From the NCBI GenBank assembly GCA_016193195.1, contig JACPSQ010000023.1, forward strand, positions 1-7,363: a stretch of 7,363 nucleotides of DNA, in the 5' to 3' direction. The translations under genes were made by a program, and so were the position numbers. Origin of the DNA: Candidatus Omnitrophota bacterium. Lineage in GTDB: Bacteria > Omnitrophota > Gorgyraeia > Aquiviventales > Aquiviventaceae. The notes beneath the pieces were generated by a model that saw only the letters and a list, made by a program, of their open reading frames with translations, made no database searches and was not told the origin of the DNA. Each line of letters starts with the position of its first letter. Within the stretch, counting starts at the first letter, position 1. Of the stretch, positions 1 to 5,737 are shown in pieces.

Positions 1-546
1 GTTGCGCTCGATGAAGCCGCCCAGGAAGATCTCGCCCACCCCGTTGATCGTCTGGAACTGGTCCTTGAGGTGGTCCTGCACGTACTCCATGAGGTCGCGT
101 TTGGGGACGTCACCGGAGACGCCGATCCACATGATGGGCTGATCCTGCGGATTGACCTTGGTGACGATCGGCGGATCCAGCTCGTTGGGGAGGCGCCGCT
201 GGGCCTGGGCGATCTTCGTCTGGACTTCCTGCAGGGCGACGTCGATGTCGCGCTCAAGGTCAAACTCAATCGTGACGGAGGCCTGGCCCTGCCGGCTCGT
301 CGAGGAGATGTCGCGGATGCCCTGGATGCTCGTGATGGCGTCCTCCACGATGTCCACGACGTCGGTTTCCATCACTTCCGGGGCCGCCCCCTCCCATGTG
401 AGATCGACTGAGACGACAGGGAACTCCGCCTGAGGGAGCTGACTTACCCCCATCCGCCTGAAGCTGATGGTTCCGAAGACGATGAGGGCCGCCATCAGCA
501 TCCAGGCGAACACCGGCTTCTTGATGGAGAAGTCAGACAGCGTCAT
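1..546 (-). CDS. RND-family efflux permease (AcrB/HAE1 type), N-terminal part, runs off window
   Basis: This is the first 182 residues of an inner-membrane RND proton antiporter, the pump of a tripartite drug or metabolite efflux system; the rest lies beyond base 1. The protein starts MTLSDFSIKKPVFAW, the amphipathic N-terminal helix typical of HAE1 pumps. The first transmembrane helix follows at about residues 12-30. The porter (PN1) domain follows with family-typical segments: QLPQAEFPVV near 37-46, EVMETDVVDIVEDAI near 58-72, and a Q/R-rich LPNELDPP stretch near 118-125. The ATG at 546-544 is chosen because the conserved N-terminus begins there, but no Shine-Dalgarno sequence precedes it: a heptad repeat abuts the start codon. 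It lies 106 bp downstream of the outer-membrane factor gene on the same strand, so the two are probably co-transcribed. Substrate cannot be predicted. The family call is secure. Confidence 0.95.
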   Translation of the reverse strand, partial: MTLSDFSIKKPVFAWMLMAALIVFGTISFRRMGVSQLPQAEFPVVSVDLTWEGAAPEVMETDVVDIVEDAITSIQGIRDISSTSRQGQASVTIEFDLERDIDVALQEVQTKIAQAQRRLPNELDPPIVTKVNPQDQPIMWIGVSGDVPKRDLMEYVQDHLKDQFQTINGVGEIFLGGFIERN

Positions 547-648
547 ATCGATGCTGGGTGCTTGATGATAATCGATGCTGGGTGCTTGATGCTGGGTGAT
601 GGATGGCCATCCTGTTCATCCATCATCTATCACCCATCATCCATCACC
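547..648. repeat. Degenerate heptad repeat array (GRTGNNN) with strand switch
   Basis: Almost the whole spacer between the outer-membrane factor gene and the RND gene consists of 7-base units. On the plus strand, GRTGNNN units start at 550, 557, 564, then after a 3-base slip at 574, 581, 588, 595 and 602. The centre is a 12-bp palindrome (601-612). Beyond it the same unit is read on the minus strand, as NNNCAYC blocks ending at 620, 627, 634, 641 and 648. A 21-base copy at 547-567 recurs exactly at 571-591 (24-base period). GGTGATGGATG at 595-605 can pair with CATCCATCACC at 638-648. The array ends directly at the RND start codon. The structure is read directly from the sequence; its origin and function are unknown. 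Confidence 0.8.
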
Positions 649-652
649 ACGG

Positions 653-2005
653 TTAGAGGGTTTCGCCGACGGCGACGCGCAACCGCCAGTGCAGTCGCTT
701 GGCGGCGTACCGGGCTGCGACGGCTTCCCGCCTGGCATCTTCCAGCGCTTGCAGTGCTTGAAGCACGTCGAGGTTATTGATGAGGCTTAAGCGGTAGTCT
801 TCCACCTGGAGCCGGTAGTTCTCTTCAGCCGCCGCCAGCGCCGACTGCAAGACGGCATGTCTCGCCATGGCTCCCTGGAGCTTCGCGCAGGTGTCGCGGA
901 TGTCGAGCTCCGCTTCACGCTGGGTGCGCTCGAAATGCAGTTCGGCCTGGCGCTCGCGTGACGCGGCCTCTCGGATCGCGCCGATGGCTTGACCGCCCTG
1001 AAAGATCGGGGCGTCCACCTTCAGCATGACATCCCAGTCGACGCCTGAGGCGGCCCCGGCCCTTGTCTCGTAGTAGTTGCTCTCGACGTCAACCTTCGGC
1101 CATCTGGCCGCTTGGGCGATCGTCACCTCGTTCTTGGCCGCTTGCCGCGCCTCTTCAGCGGCCTTCACATCGGGTCGCGTGGGGGCTTTGGCGACGTAGT
1201 CGTCCTCGTTCCCCGGCGGGGGCAGGGGGGGTTCGTTGTCCGTGATCGCGCCGATCGGGGCGCGTCCGGTGAGAAATTCGAGCAGTTGACGCGCGGTCGT
1301 CTCCTCGCTGCGCGCCAGTTCCAGTTCCGCCTCGACGCGCAGCAATTGCGCTTCGGCGCTGACGACTTCGCTGGGGCGTGATCGGCCGAGCCGCTGCCGG
1401 TCCTTCAACTCATCGATGCGATCAACCAGGGCGGTCCGGATGGCCTCAAGGGCTTTGAGGTACTCTCGGTGCTCGAGGAGCAGGTAGAAGGCGTCTGCCA
1501 CATCAACGAGCAGGAGCCCTTCGGCGCGGGCCCGTTCCTCTTTTCGCTCGCGCCGCTCGGCCCTGGCGCCGGCCATCGCGGCGAGCTCCTTGAATCCGGA
1601 GAAGAGCGGTTGGCTGAAGACGAACTTCCGCTCCGGAATTTCCCTGAGCGTGAAGGCGGAGCCGCCGCTCCCATCCTGCCGCTTCTCCGACAATGCGAAC
1701 GAGGCCCGCGGCAGCGCCCCGCTCAGCGCCTGAAGGAACCGCCCTTCGGTTTCTTTGATGAGCTCCTGATGAATGGCGATCGTTTCGCTCCGCTTGAGCG
1801 CTCGCTCGAAACAGTCAGCCAACGTCAGCGGCGGATCGTCAGCGGTGACGTCGAATCGACTCGGGGGAGGGGTGATGGGAGCGGCCGGCTCTTGCGCCGC
1901 CACCGGTCCGGCGAGGCAGACCATCGCGGACCAAAGTATTATGACGTTCCAAGAAATTTCGCGAAGCGAAATTTCAGTGGCGCGAAAGGCCCGGTTGGGT
2001 TTCAT
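653..2005 (-). CDS. TolC/OEP-family outer-membrane efflux protein
   Basis: The 450-residue product is an outer-membrane factor, the exit duct of a tripartite efflux or export complex. It has a signal sequence with hydrophobic core VIILWSAMVCLAG at about residues 21-33 and probable cleavage after VAA (near 37). Two OEP repeats follow. The first begins near residue 59 with the typical LTLADCFERALKRS; the second begins near 265 with RPDVKAAEEARQAAKNEV and contains LKVDAPIFQGG. Long heptad-rich helices (e.g. AAAEENYRLQVEDYRLSL) form the periplasmic tunnel. Length is normal for the family. The ATG at 2005-2003 is preferred over an in-frame upstream ATG (2086) inside marR, because it leads straight into the signal peptide and lies 4 bases after the marR stop, which suggests translational coupling. 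The signal n-region is oddly acidic (E11, E16) because of a palindrome at 1953-1975. It probably partners the RND permease downstream. Confidence 0.93.
   Translation of the reverse strand: MKPNRAFRATEISLREISWNVIILWSAMVCLAGPVAAQEPAAPITPPPSRFDVTADDPPLTLADCFERALKRSETIAIHQELIKETEGRFLQALSGALPRASFALSEKRQDGSGGSAFTLREIPERKFVFSQPLFSGFKELAAMAGARAERRERKEERARAEGLLLVDVADAFYLLLEHREYLKALEAIRTALVDRIDELKDRQRLGRSRPSEVVSAEAQLLRVEAELELARSEETTARQLLEFLTGRAPIGAITDNEPPLPPPGNEDDYVAKAPTRPDVKAAEEARQAAKNEVTIAQAARWPKVDVESNYYETRAGAASGVDWDVMLKVDAPIFQGGQAIGAIREAASRERQAELHFERTQREAELDIRDTCAKLQGAMARHAVLQSALAAAEENYRLQVEDYRLSLINNLDVLQALQALEDARREAVAARYAAKRLHWRLRVAVGETL
1953..1975. repeat. Perfect 10-bp inverted repeat inside the OEP signal-peptide region
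   Basis: GAAATTTCGC (1953-1962), a 3-base GAA loop and GCGAAATTTC (1966-1975) form a perfect palindrome. It begins about 30 bases inside the OEP gene. On the coding strand it encodes EISLREIS, a near-duplicated EIS, where a signal peptide normally has basic, not acidic, residues. This could be an in-frame insertion of a short palindromic repeat or an mRNA hairpin near the start codon. The sequence shows the palindrome; the insertion idea is inference. Confidence 0.75.
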
Positions 2006-2009
2006 CTCA

Positions 2010-2468
2010 TCAGCCGGCCGCGGATTGCAGCCGCGTGCGGAGTTTCGTGATGACCTCGTAGAACGCCGAGAGCTCTTCCGGCTCAAGCGGCAAGAGCGCC
2101 TCTTCCCATCGGCGACGGACGACCATGCTGAAATCCTGCAAAAATTGCTGGCCCTTCCAGGTGAGCTCGACGATCACCCGCCGCCGGTCTTCGGATTCCG
2201 GGGCGCGCCGGACGTACCCGGCCCGGACGAGCCGTTCCACGATCCCGCTCACCGTCGGCATGCTGACGTGCAGGGTGCGGGCCAAGGTGCCCATCGTGCA
2301 ACGAGTGGAGGCGTGGATCGACGCCAGCATGAGGAACTGGGTTTGGGTCACCCCTCGCTTGACGAAGAAATCGAGCTGGACGCCGCGCATGATGTAGGGC
2401 ATCAGCTCCGCCACGGCGAGGCTGACGATTCTTCGCGTGAGTCGAGGTGGGGGCCGCAATCTATTCAT
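2010..2468 (-). CDS. MarR-family transcriptional regulator
   Basis: The 152-residue winged-helix repressor has the usual length and layout of the MarR family. N-terminal dimer helix: about residues 14-36. VTQTQFLMLASI helix: 40-51. Helix-turn-helix: about 58-86, TMGTLARTLHVSMPTVSGIV then ERLVRAGYVRR. The wing contains the hallmark D-R-R motif (ESEDRRRVIVELT, 91-103). C-terminal dimer helices run from about 105 to 148. The gene is first in an apparent operon with the outer-membrane factor and RND pump, so it probably represses that efflux system and itself until a ligand binds. A near-consensus sigma70 promoter overlaps a palindrome right at its start, and no Shine-Dalgarno is present, so the mRNA may be leaderless. 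The ligand is unknown. Confidence 0.93.
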   Translation of the reverse strand: MNRLRPPPRLTRRIVSLAVAELMPYIMRGVQLDFFVKRGVTQTQFLMLASIHASTRCTMGTLARTLHVSMPTVSGIVERLVRAGYVRRAPESEDRRRVIVELTWKGQQFLQDFSMVVRRRWEEALLPLEPEELSAFYEVITKLRTRLQSAAG

Positions 2469-2471
2469 AAT

Positions 2472-2503
2472 AGCTAAATATTAGCTGACACAAACTAATT
2501 TGT
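2472..2503. promoter_or_regulatory. Candidate MarR operator palindromes over the promoter
   Basis: Two inverted repeats cover the promoter. AGCTAA-ATA-TTAGCT (2472-2486) is centred on the -10 box. ACAAA-CTAA-TTTGT (2490-2503) covers the spacer and the edge of the -35 box. MarR proteins typically bind palindromes of this size, often with TTAG/CTAA half-sites, and repress by blocking RNA polymerase. Repression of marR, and perhaps of the divergent phosphatase gene, is inferred from position only. Confidence 0.55.
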
Positions 2504-2506
2504 CAA
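2478..2506 (-). promoter_or_regulatory. Sigma70-type promoter for the marR-OEP-RND operon
   Basis: On the minus strand TTGACA (2506-2501) is followed by exactly 17 bases and TAATAT (2483-2478), near-perfect -35 and -10 hexamers at ideal spacing. The -10 box ends only 9 bases before the marR ATG. Initiation about 7 bases downstream would leave a leader of only two or three bases, so the transcript is probably leaderless. The hexamers are seen directly; leaderless initiation is inferred. Confidence 0.8.
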
Positions 2507-2525
2507 GACCCTACGTTCTGAGTGC

Positions 2526-2554
2526 TTTATCCCCGCTCGGCAATAGCGTACAAT
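2526..2554 (+). promoter_or_regulatory. Candidate promoter of the phosphatase gene (TACAAT box)
   Basis: TACAAT at 2549-2554 is a good -10 hexamer ending 7 bases before the phosphatase ATG. A weak -35 (TTTATC, 2526-2531) lies 17 bases upstream. The start codon would coincide with the transcription start, implying a leaderless message; no Shine-Dalgarno is visible. An 8-base tandem copy, CAATAGCG at 2541-2548 and 2551-2558, spans the box. The same TACAATAG string occurs at 5687-5694. Confidence 0.5.
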
Positions 2555-2561
2555 AGCGCGC

Positions 2562-3368
2562 ATGGCTGCCAACCAGCGGGCGCTGCTGGCGTGGGTGGAG
2601 CGGGAGGTCCGACGGTGCCGTCCCATCGCCCTTCGGTACTTTGCCTCCCCAACCCTGCGCGTGGAGCGAAAGCCGGATCGTTCGCCTGTCACCATCGCCG
2701 ATCGCGCGATTGAAGAGCGGTTGCGAACGGCCATCACGCGCTCGTTCCCAGGGGAACGGATCATCGGAGAAGAGTTTGGCCCGTCAGGAACTGCTGGATC
2801 GACCTACTGGACGATCGATCCCATTGACGGCACACGCGCGTTTTCGCGCGGCTTGCCCTCGTGGGCGATCATGGTGGGCCGCGTGGAGCAGGGACGGCCC
2901 ACGTTAGGGCTGTGCGATTTCCCGGCGGTCGGTGTCACCATCGGTGTTGCGCCTGGGGTGAAGGCGTATGAGCGCAGCCAGGGACAGGTGATGCGCCTCC
3001 CGCGCGCTCGCCCGGTACGGTCCCTCGACGTAGCGGTCATTTTCCACGGCGGGACGCGCTGGTGGCACCACACCAAGTTTTCAGAGGGATTCATCCGCCT
3101 CATGCGCGCCTGCTACCTCGAGCGCGCCTACGGTGATTGTTACGGCTACCTGTGGGCGCTGCGGGGCCGCGTGGATGCCGTGATCGATTACGGGGTCAAG
3201 GTGTGGGATATGGCTCCGCTCGCTGCATTCGCCCAGGCGACCGGACGCGTGCTGATCAACTGCTCCGGCCAGCCCAGCTTCACCGGCCCCGATTCGATCA
3301 TGGCCCACCCGGCGTTCGCCCGGACGATCGTGCAGATCTTGCGTTCCTCGTGGAAGGACGGTTCATAG
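2562..3368 (+). CDS. Inositol-monophosphatase-family phosphatase (HisN-like)
   Basis: This 268-residue Mg2+-dependent, Li+-sensitive-type sugar or polyol phosphate phosphatase has the metal ligands of the family in order: GEE at residues 69-71, DPIDGT at 86-91 and the C-terminal WD (D216). The segment AYGDCYGYLWALRGRVDAVID (split near 195) resembles HisN-type histidinol-phosphate phosphatases more than classical SuhB. The substrate could still be histidinol phosphate, inositol phosphate or another sugar phosphate, and no histidine genes are nearby. The ATG at 2562 is supported by the N-terminal helix that follows and the TACAAT box just upstream. The stop TAG (3366-3368) falls inside a GTTCNNN heptad repeat, so the last two codons and the stop appear to come from the repeat. 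It is followed on the same strand by a glycosidase and an epimerase gene, suggesting sugar metabolism. Confidence 0.92.
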   Translation: MAANQRALLAWVEREVRRCRPIALRYFASPTLRVERKPDRSPVTIADRAIEERLRTAITRSFPGERIIGEEFGPSGTAGSTYWTIDPIDGTRAFSRGLPSWAIMVGRVEQGRPTLGLCDFPAVGVTIGVAPGVKAYERSQGQVMRLPRARPVRSLDVAVIFHGGTRWWHHTKFSEGFIRLMRACYLERAYGDCYGYLWALRGRVDAVIDYGVKVWDMAPLAAFAQATGRVLINCSGQPSFTGPDSIMAHPAFARTIVQILRSSWKDGS

Positions 3369-3388
3369 TTCGGTGTTCGTTGTTCATA
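3361..3388. repeat. Degenerate heptad repeat array (GTTCNNN x4)
   Basis: Four consecutive 7-base units start at 3361, 3368, 3375 and 3382. Each is GTTC followed by ATA, GGT, GTT or ATA, with no slip. The first unit contains the last codon and most of the TAG stop of the phosphatase gene. The last runs into the region where the glycosidase gene should begin. The period matches the array at 547-648, although the unit differs. Confidence 0.7.
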
Positions 3389-4651
3389 GTAAATGCTGAA
3401 ACCCACACCGCGGAATCGCCAGAAGGGAACAATGTGCACAGCGACTGGTGGGCGTGGGAGCAGACCGGTCGCGTGAAAGAGCCCTCGGGTCTTGCCTGTG
3501 ATCACTACCGGCGTTTTGCGGAGGATTTTGACCTCGCCGTTCAACTGGGGCACAACGCCCATCGCTTTTCCGTGGAGTGGGCCCGGATTGAGCCGGCTGA
3601 GGGCCAATGGGACGAGGAGGCGCTGGCCCATTACGTCGAGGCGGTGCGCGCCCTGCGGCAGCGGCAGCTTGAGCCGATTGTGACGCTGCACCACTTCACA
3701 AGCCCCCAGTGGCTCGCCGAGCAGGGAGGCTGGACCAACCCCAAGGTCGTGGATCGTTTCGCCCGTTACACGCGGAAGGTCGTAGAGGCCCTCGGCGACT
3801 CGGTCCGGTACTGGGCCCCCATCAATGAGCCGATGGTTTACGTGCGGATGCACTACATCCAGGGATTGGGCCCACCGGGCGCGCGCGACTTCGCTCAGGG
3901 CCTCCGGGTGATCGAGCATCTCATCCGGGCGCATGCCGCGAGCTATCATGTCCTGCACGACGCTCGACGGCCGAACCAGCCCGAGCCTCAGGTAGGCGTG
4001 GCGCACCACATCCCGGCGTTCCGGCCTTGCCGCCGCTGGTGGCCGATGGACAGGTGGGCGAGCGCGATCACCGACCGCATTTTCAGCCTCGCCCTGCTCG
4101 AAGCCATGACCGAAGGGCGGTGGTCGGTGCCGGGCGTGGCGACGTGGACGATTGCCGACGCCCGCAAGACGCTCGACTTTCTCGGCGTGAACTTCTACGG
4201 CCGCCAGTTCATCCGCTGCGTCCCGGTGCCTGGCCGATGGCCCGGGGTGAGCTGCGACCTCGGGCACCACCTGCGCGAGGTCAAGGAGCGCACCGGCCTT
4301 GGATGGGATGTCTCCCCGGAGGCATTCTGCGAGGTGTTCCTCGAGTATGCGAAGCTAGGGCTGCCGATGCTCGTGACAGAAAACGGGACGTACATGCCGG
4401 ATGATGCGCGGCGATGGAGCTTCATCCTGCGTCACGTGCAGGCGATGGCGCGCGCCATGCGGGCCGGGGTGCGCGTCATCGGCTACTGCTACTGGTCGCT
4501 GCTCGACAATTTCGAGTGGGCCGAGGGCTTCGGCCCGCGCTTCGGCATCGATGAGGTGGACTACACCACGCAGCAACGCCGGGTCCGCGAGAGCGGCCGC
4601 CGTTACGCCGAGATCTGCACGTCGAACCGCGTCCTGCTCGACGGCGCCTGA
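3380..4651 (+). CDS. Glycoside hydrolase family 1 (beta-glycosidase), 5' end altered
   Basis: A retaining beta-glycosidase of the (beta/alpha)8 GH1 family; substrate not predictable. Visible signatures, numbered from a TTG at 3380 (423 residues): WARIEPAEG, TLHHFTSPQWL, the acid/base glutamate in INEP (E150, codon 3827-3829), the nucleophile in VTENG (E334, codon 4379-4381), and the C-terminal YWSLLDNFEWAEGF. The core is intact. The N-terminus is not: the family's opening strand (FLWG...Q.EG, whose Gln contacts sugar) is absent. Instead the frame reads from the heptad repeat into NAETHTAESPEGNNVHSDWW. The start is therefore uncertain. TTG 3380 keeps all resemblance but has no Shine-Dalgarno. 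GTG 3434 has AAGGGA five bases upstream but drops conserved residues. The stop is one base from the epimerase ATG, indicating an operon. It has no signal peptide, so is probably cytoplasmic. Confidence 0.88.
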   Translation: MFIVNAETHTAESPEGNNVHSDWWAWEQTGRVKEPSGLACDHYRRFAEDFDLAVQLGHNAHRFSVEWARIEPAEGQWDEEALAHYVEAVRALRQRQLEPIVTLHHFTSPQWLAEQGGWTNPKVVDRFARYTRKVVEALGDSVRYWAPINEPMVYVRMHYIQGLGPPGARDFAQGLRVIEHLIRAHAASYHVLHDARRPNQPEPQVGVAHHIPAFRPCRRWWPMDRWASAITDRIFSLALLEAMTEGRWSVPGVATWTIADARKTLDFLGVNFYGRQFIRCVPVPGRWPGVSCDLGHHLREVKERTGLGWDVSPEAFCEVFLEYAKLGLPMLVTENGTYMPDDARRWSFILRHVQAMARAMRAGVRVIGYCYWSLLDNFEWAEGFGPRFGIDEVDYTTQQRRVRESGRRYAEICTSNRVLLDGA

Positions 4652-4652
4652 G

Positions 4653-5702
4653 ATGGTTCGGGCGCTGGTCCTCGGTGCCACGGGCCACATCGGAGCGCAC
4701 GTCACGCGCGCCCTCCTGGCCGAAGGCCACCAGGTCCGGGCAGCCTACCGGAGTGACCGTTTTCTCCCCGCGCTCGACGGTCTCCCTCTCGAACGCGTCC
4801 GCGTGGATCTCGACACCCTGGACGGGTTGCGTGAGGCGTTGAAGGGGTGCGCATGGGTCTTCCACGCGGCCGGCTACTACCCCGGCTTCGGGGAACGGTG
4901 TGAGCAGGCCATCGCGCGCGGCGTCGGCTCAACGCGCCGCGTCATGGAAGAGATCCGGCGCGCCGAGCCGTCGCGGGTCGTCTTCACGAGCAGCGCCTCG
5001 ACCATCCGGCGGGTGCCGGGGCGCCCAGCGACCGAGTCTGACGCCGAGCCGTCGCCCCTCGCCGGTTGGCGTCCCCTCTATGCCGCGGTGAAGATCGCCA
5101 TGGAGCGCGAAGCGCTGCGCGCCCACGAGGAGGGATTGCCGGTTGTGATCGTCAACCCCAGCGTGTGCCTGGGCGAGTATGACGCCCATCCCTTCTCCGG
5201 CCGTTTGATCCTCGCCTTCGCCAAGTACCGCGTGCCCGTGTACCTCGAGCACACCTTCAATGCGATCTATACCGGCGACGTCGGCGTAGGGCATGTTCGG
5301 GCGGCTGAGCGGGGGCGTCTTGGCGAGCGCTACCTGCTTGCGTGCCGGGACATGACGCTGAAGGCGTTTGCCGCGCTCGTCGCGAGCGAGGCCGGGATCC
5401 CCCCGCCACGATGGCGAGTCCCGCACGGCCTGGCGATCACCGCAGCCTGGATGACCGAGCTCATCGCCTGGGCTACCCGGACCGAACCGCTCCTGCCGCG
5501 CCAGGCGGTGCAGGCCGGCCGCACGGGGCAGCGCCTCGATGCGAGCAAAGCCATCGCGGAGCTCGCCCTCCCGCAGACCCCTATTGAGGAAGCGATCCGT
5601 CGGGCGCTGGGATGGTTCGAGGGGCACGGCTATCTCCGGAAGCGGACGAAGCGAACGTTGATTTGCGCGGAGGTTCCTGGCAGGGCTACAATAGAGAGAT
5701 GA
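4653..5702 (+). CDS. NAD-dependent epimerase/dehydratase-family protein, HpnA-like
   Basis: This 349-residue extended short-chain dehydrogenase/reductase has a Rossmann start MVRALVLGATGHIGAHV with the GxxGxxG dinucleotide loop (G8, G11, G14). FTSSAST at 111-117 supplies the catalytic Ser, and Y143-xxx-K147 (YAAVK) is the active-site pair. The IVNPS segment (166-170), the following GRLILAFAKYRVPVY, the IYTGDV stretch and GERYLLACRDMTL closely parallel hopanoid-associated sugar epimerase HpnA and dihydroflavonol-reductase-like proteins. It probably acts on a sugar or polycyclic substrate with NAD(P), in the cytoplasm. The ATG at 4653 follows the glycosidase TGA by one base, so translation is likely coupled. 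Its own TGA overlaps an ATG at 5699. No other hopanoid gene is in the window, so a true HpnA role is not shown. The C-terminal tail beyond about residue 328 is basic and unremarkable. Confidence 0.9.
   Translation: MVRALVLGATGHIGAHVTRALLAEGHQVRAAYRSDRFLPALDGLPLERVRVDLDTLDGLREALKGCAWVFHAAGYYPGFGERCEQAIARGVGSTRRVMEEIRRAEPSRVVFTSSASTIRRVPGRPATESDAEPSPLAGWRPLYAAVKIAMEREALRAHEEGLPVVIVNPSVCLGEYDAHPFSGRLILAFAKYRVPVYLEHTFNAIYTGDVGVGHVRAAERGRLGERYLLACRDMTLKAFAALVASEAGIPPPRWRVPHGLAITAAWMTELIAWATRTEPLLPRQAVQAGRTGQRLDASKAIAELALPQTPIEEAIRRALGWFEGHGYLRKRTKRTLICAEVPGRATIER
5663..5692 (+). promoter_or_regulatory. Candidate internal promoter (TACAAT box) before the secreted-protein gene
   Basis: TACAAT at 5687-5692 lies at the end of the epimerase gene with TTGCGC (5663-5668) 18 bases upstream as a possible -35. 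Initiation near 5699 would give a leader of about 39 bases ending in GGGAGG (5727-5732), five bases before the ATG at 5738. The string TACAATAG is shared with the phosphatase promoter. Without transcript data this is a motif-based suggestion. Confidence 0.4.
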
Positions 5703-5737
5703 AGGAGGACCGGACGCTGAACAGTCGGGAGGCGAAC

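Noticed and set aside
595..648. The 11-bp inverted pair as a Rho-independent terminator after the OEP gene
   Set aside because: The loop is about 32 bases, there is no T-run after the stem on the minus strand, and the RND gene follows in the same direction.
547..648. CRISPR array
   Set aside because: Units are 7 bases with 3-base variable parts and change strand; there are no repeats of 25-40 bases or unique spacers.
2001..2040. Lipoprotein signal at the VCLAG segment of the OEP protein
   Set aside because: The residues before the cysteine do not match the lipobox, and a normal signal-peptidase I site (VAA) follows.
1469..2050. Plus-strand open frame of 193 codons opposite the OEP gene
   Set aside because: It is the complement of a signal-peptide-bearing OEP gene and has no motif or ribosome-binding site.
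2006..2086. Upstream in-frame ATG giving the OEP protein 27 extra residues
   Set aside because: The extension overlaps marR, is Arg/Ser-rich, and would bury the signal peptide; the ATG at 2005 fits the family.
3137..3379. GH1 frame extended back to an ATG at 3137 inside the phosphatase gene
   Set aside because: The extra residues are the shadow frame of the intact phosphatase gene and look like no GH1 N-terminus.
3393..3395. ATG just after the GTTC heptads as a GH1 start
   Set aside because: It is in a different frame from the GH1 motifs; no simple one-base change there yields the missing FLWG motif either.
3188..4270. Minus-strand open frame of 360 codons opposite the GH1 gene
   Set aside because: It is antisense to a frame with clear GH1 catalytic motifs and has no recognisable domain of its own.
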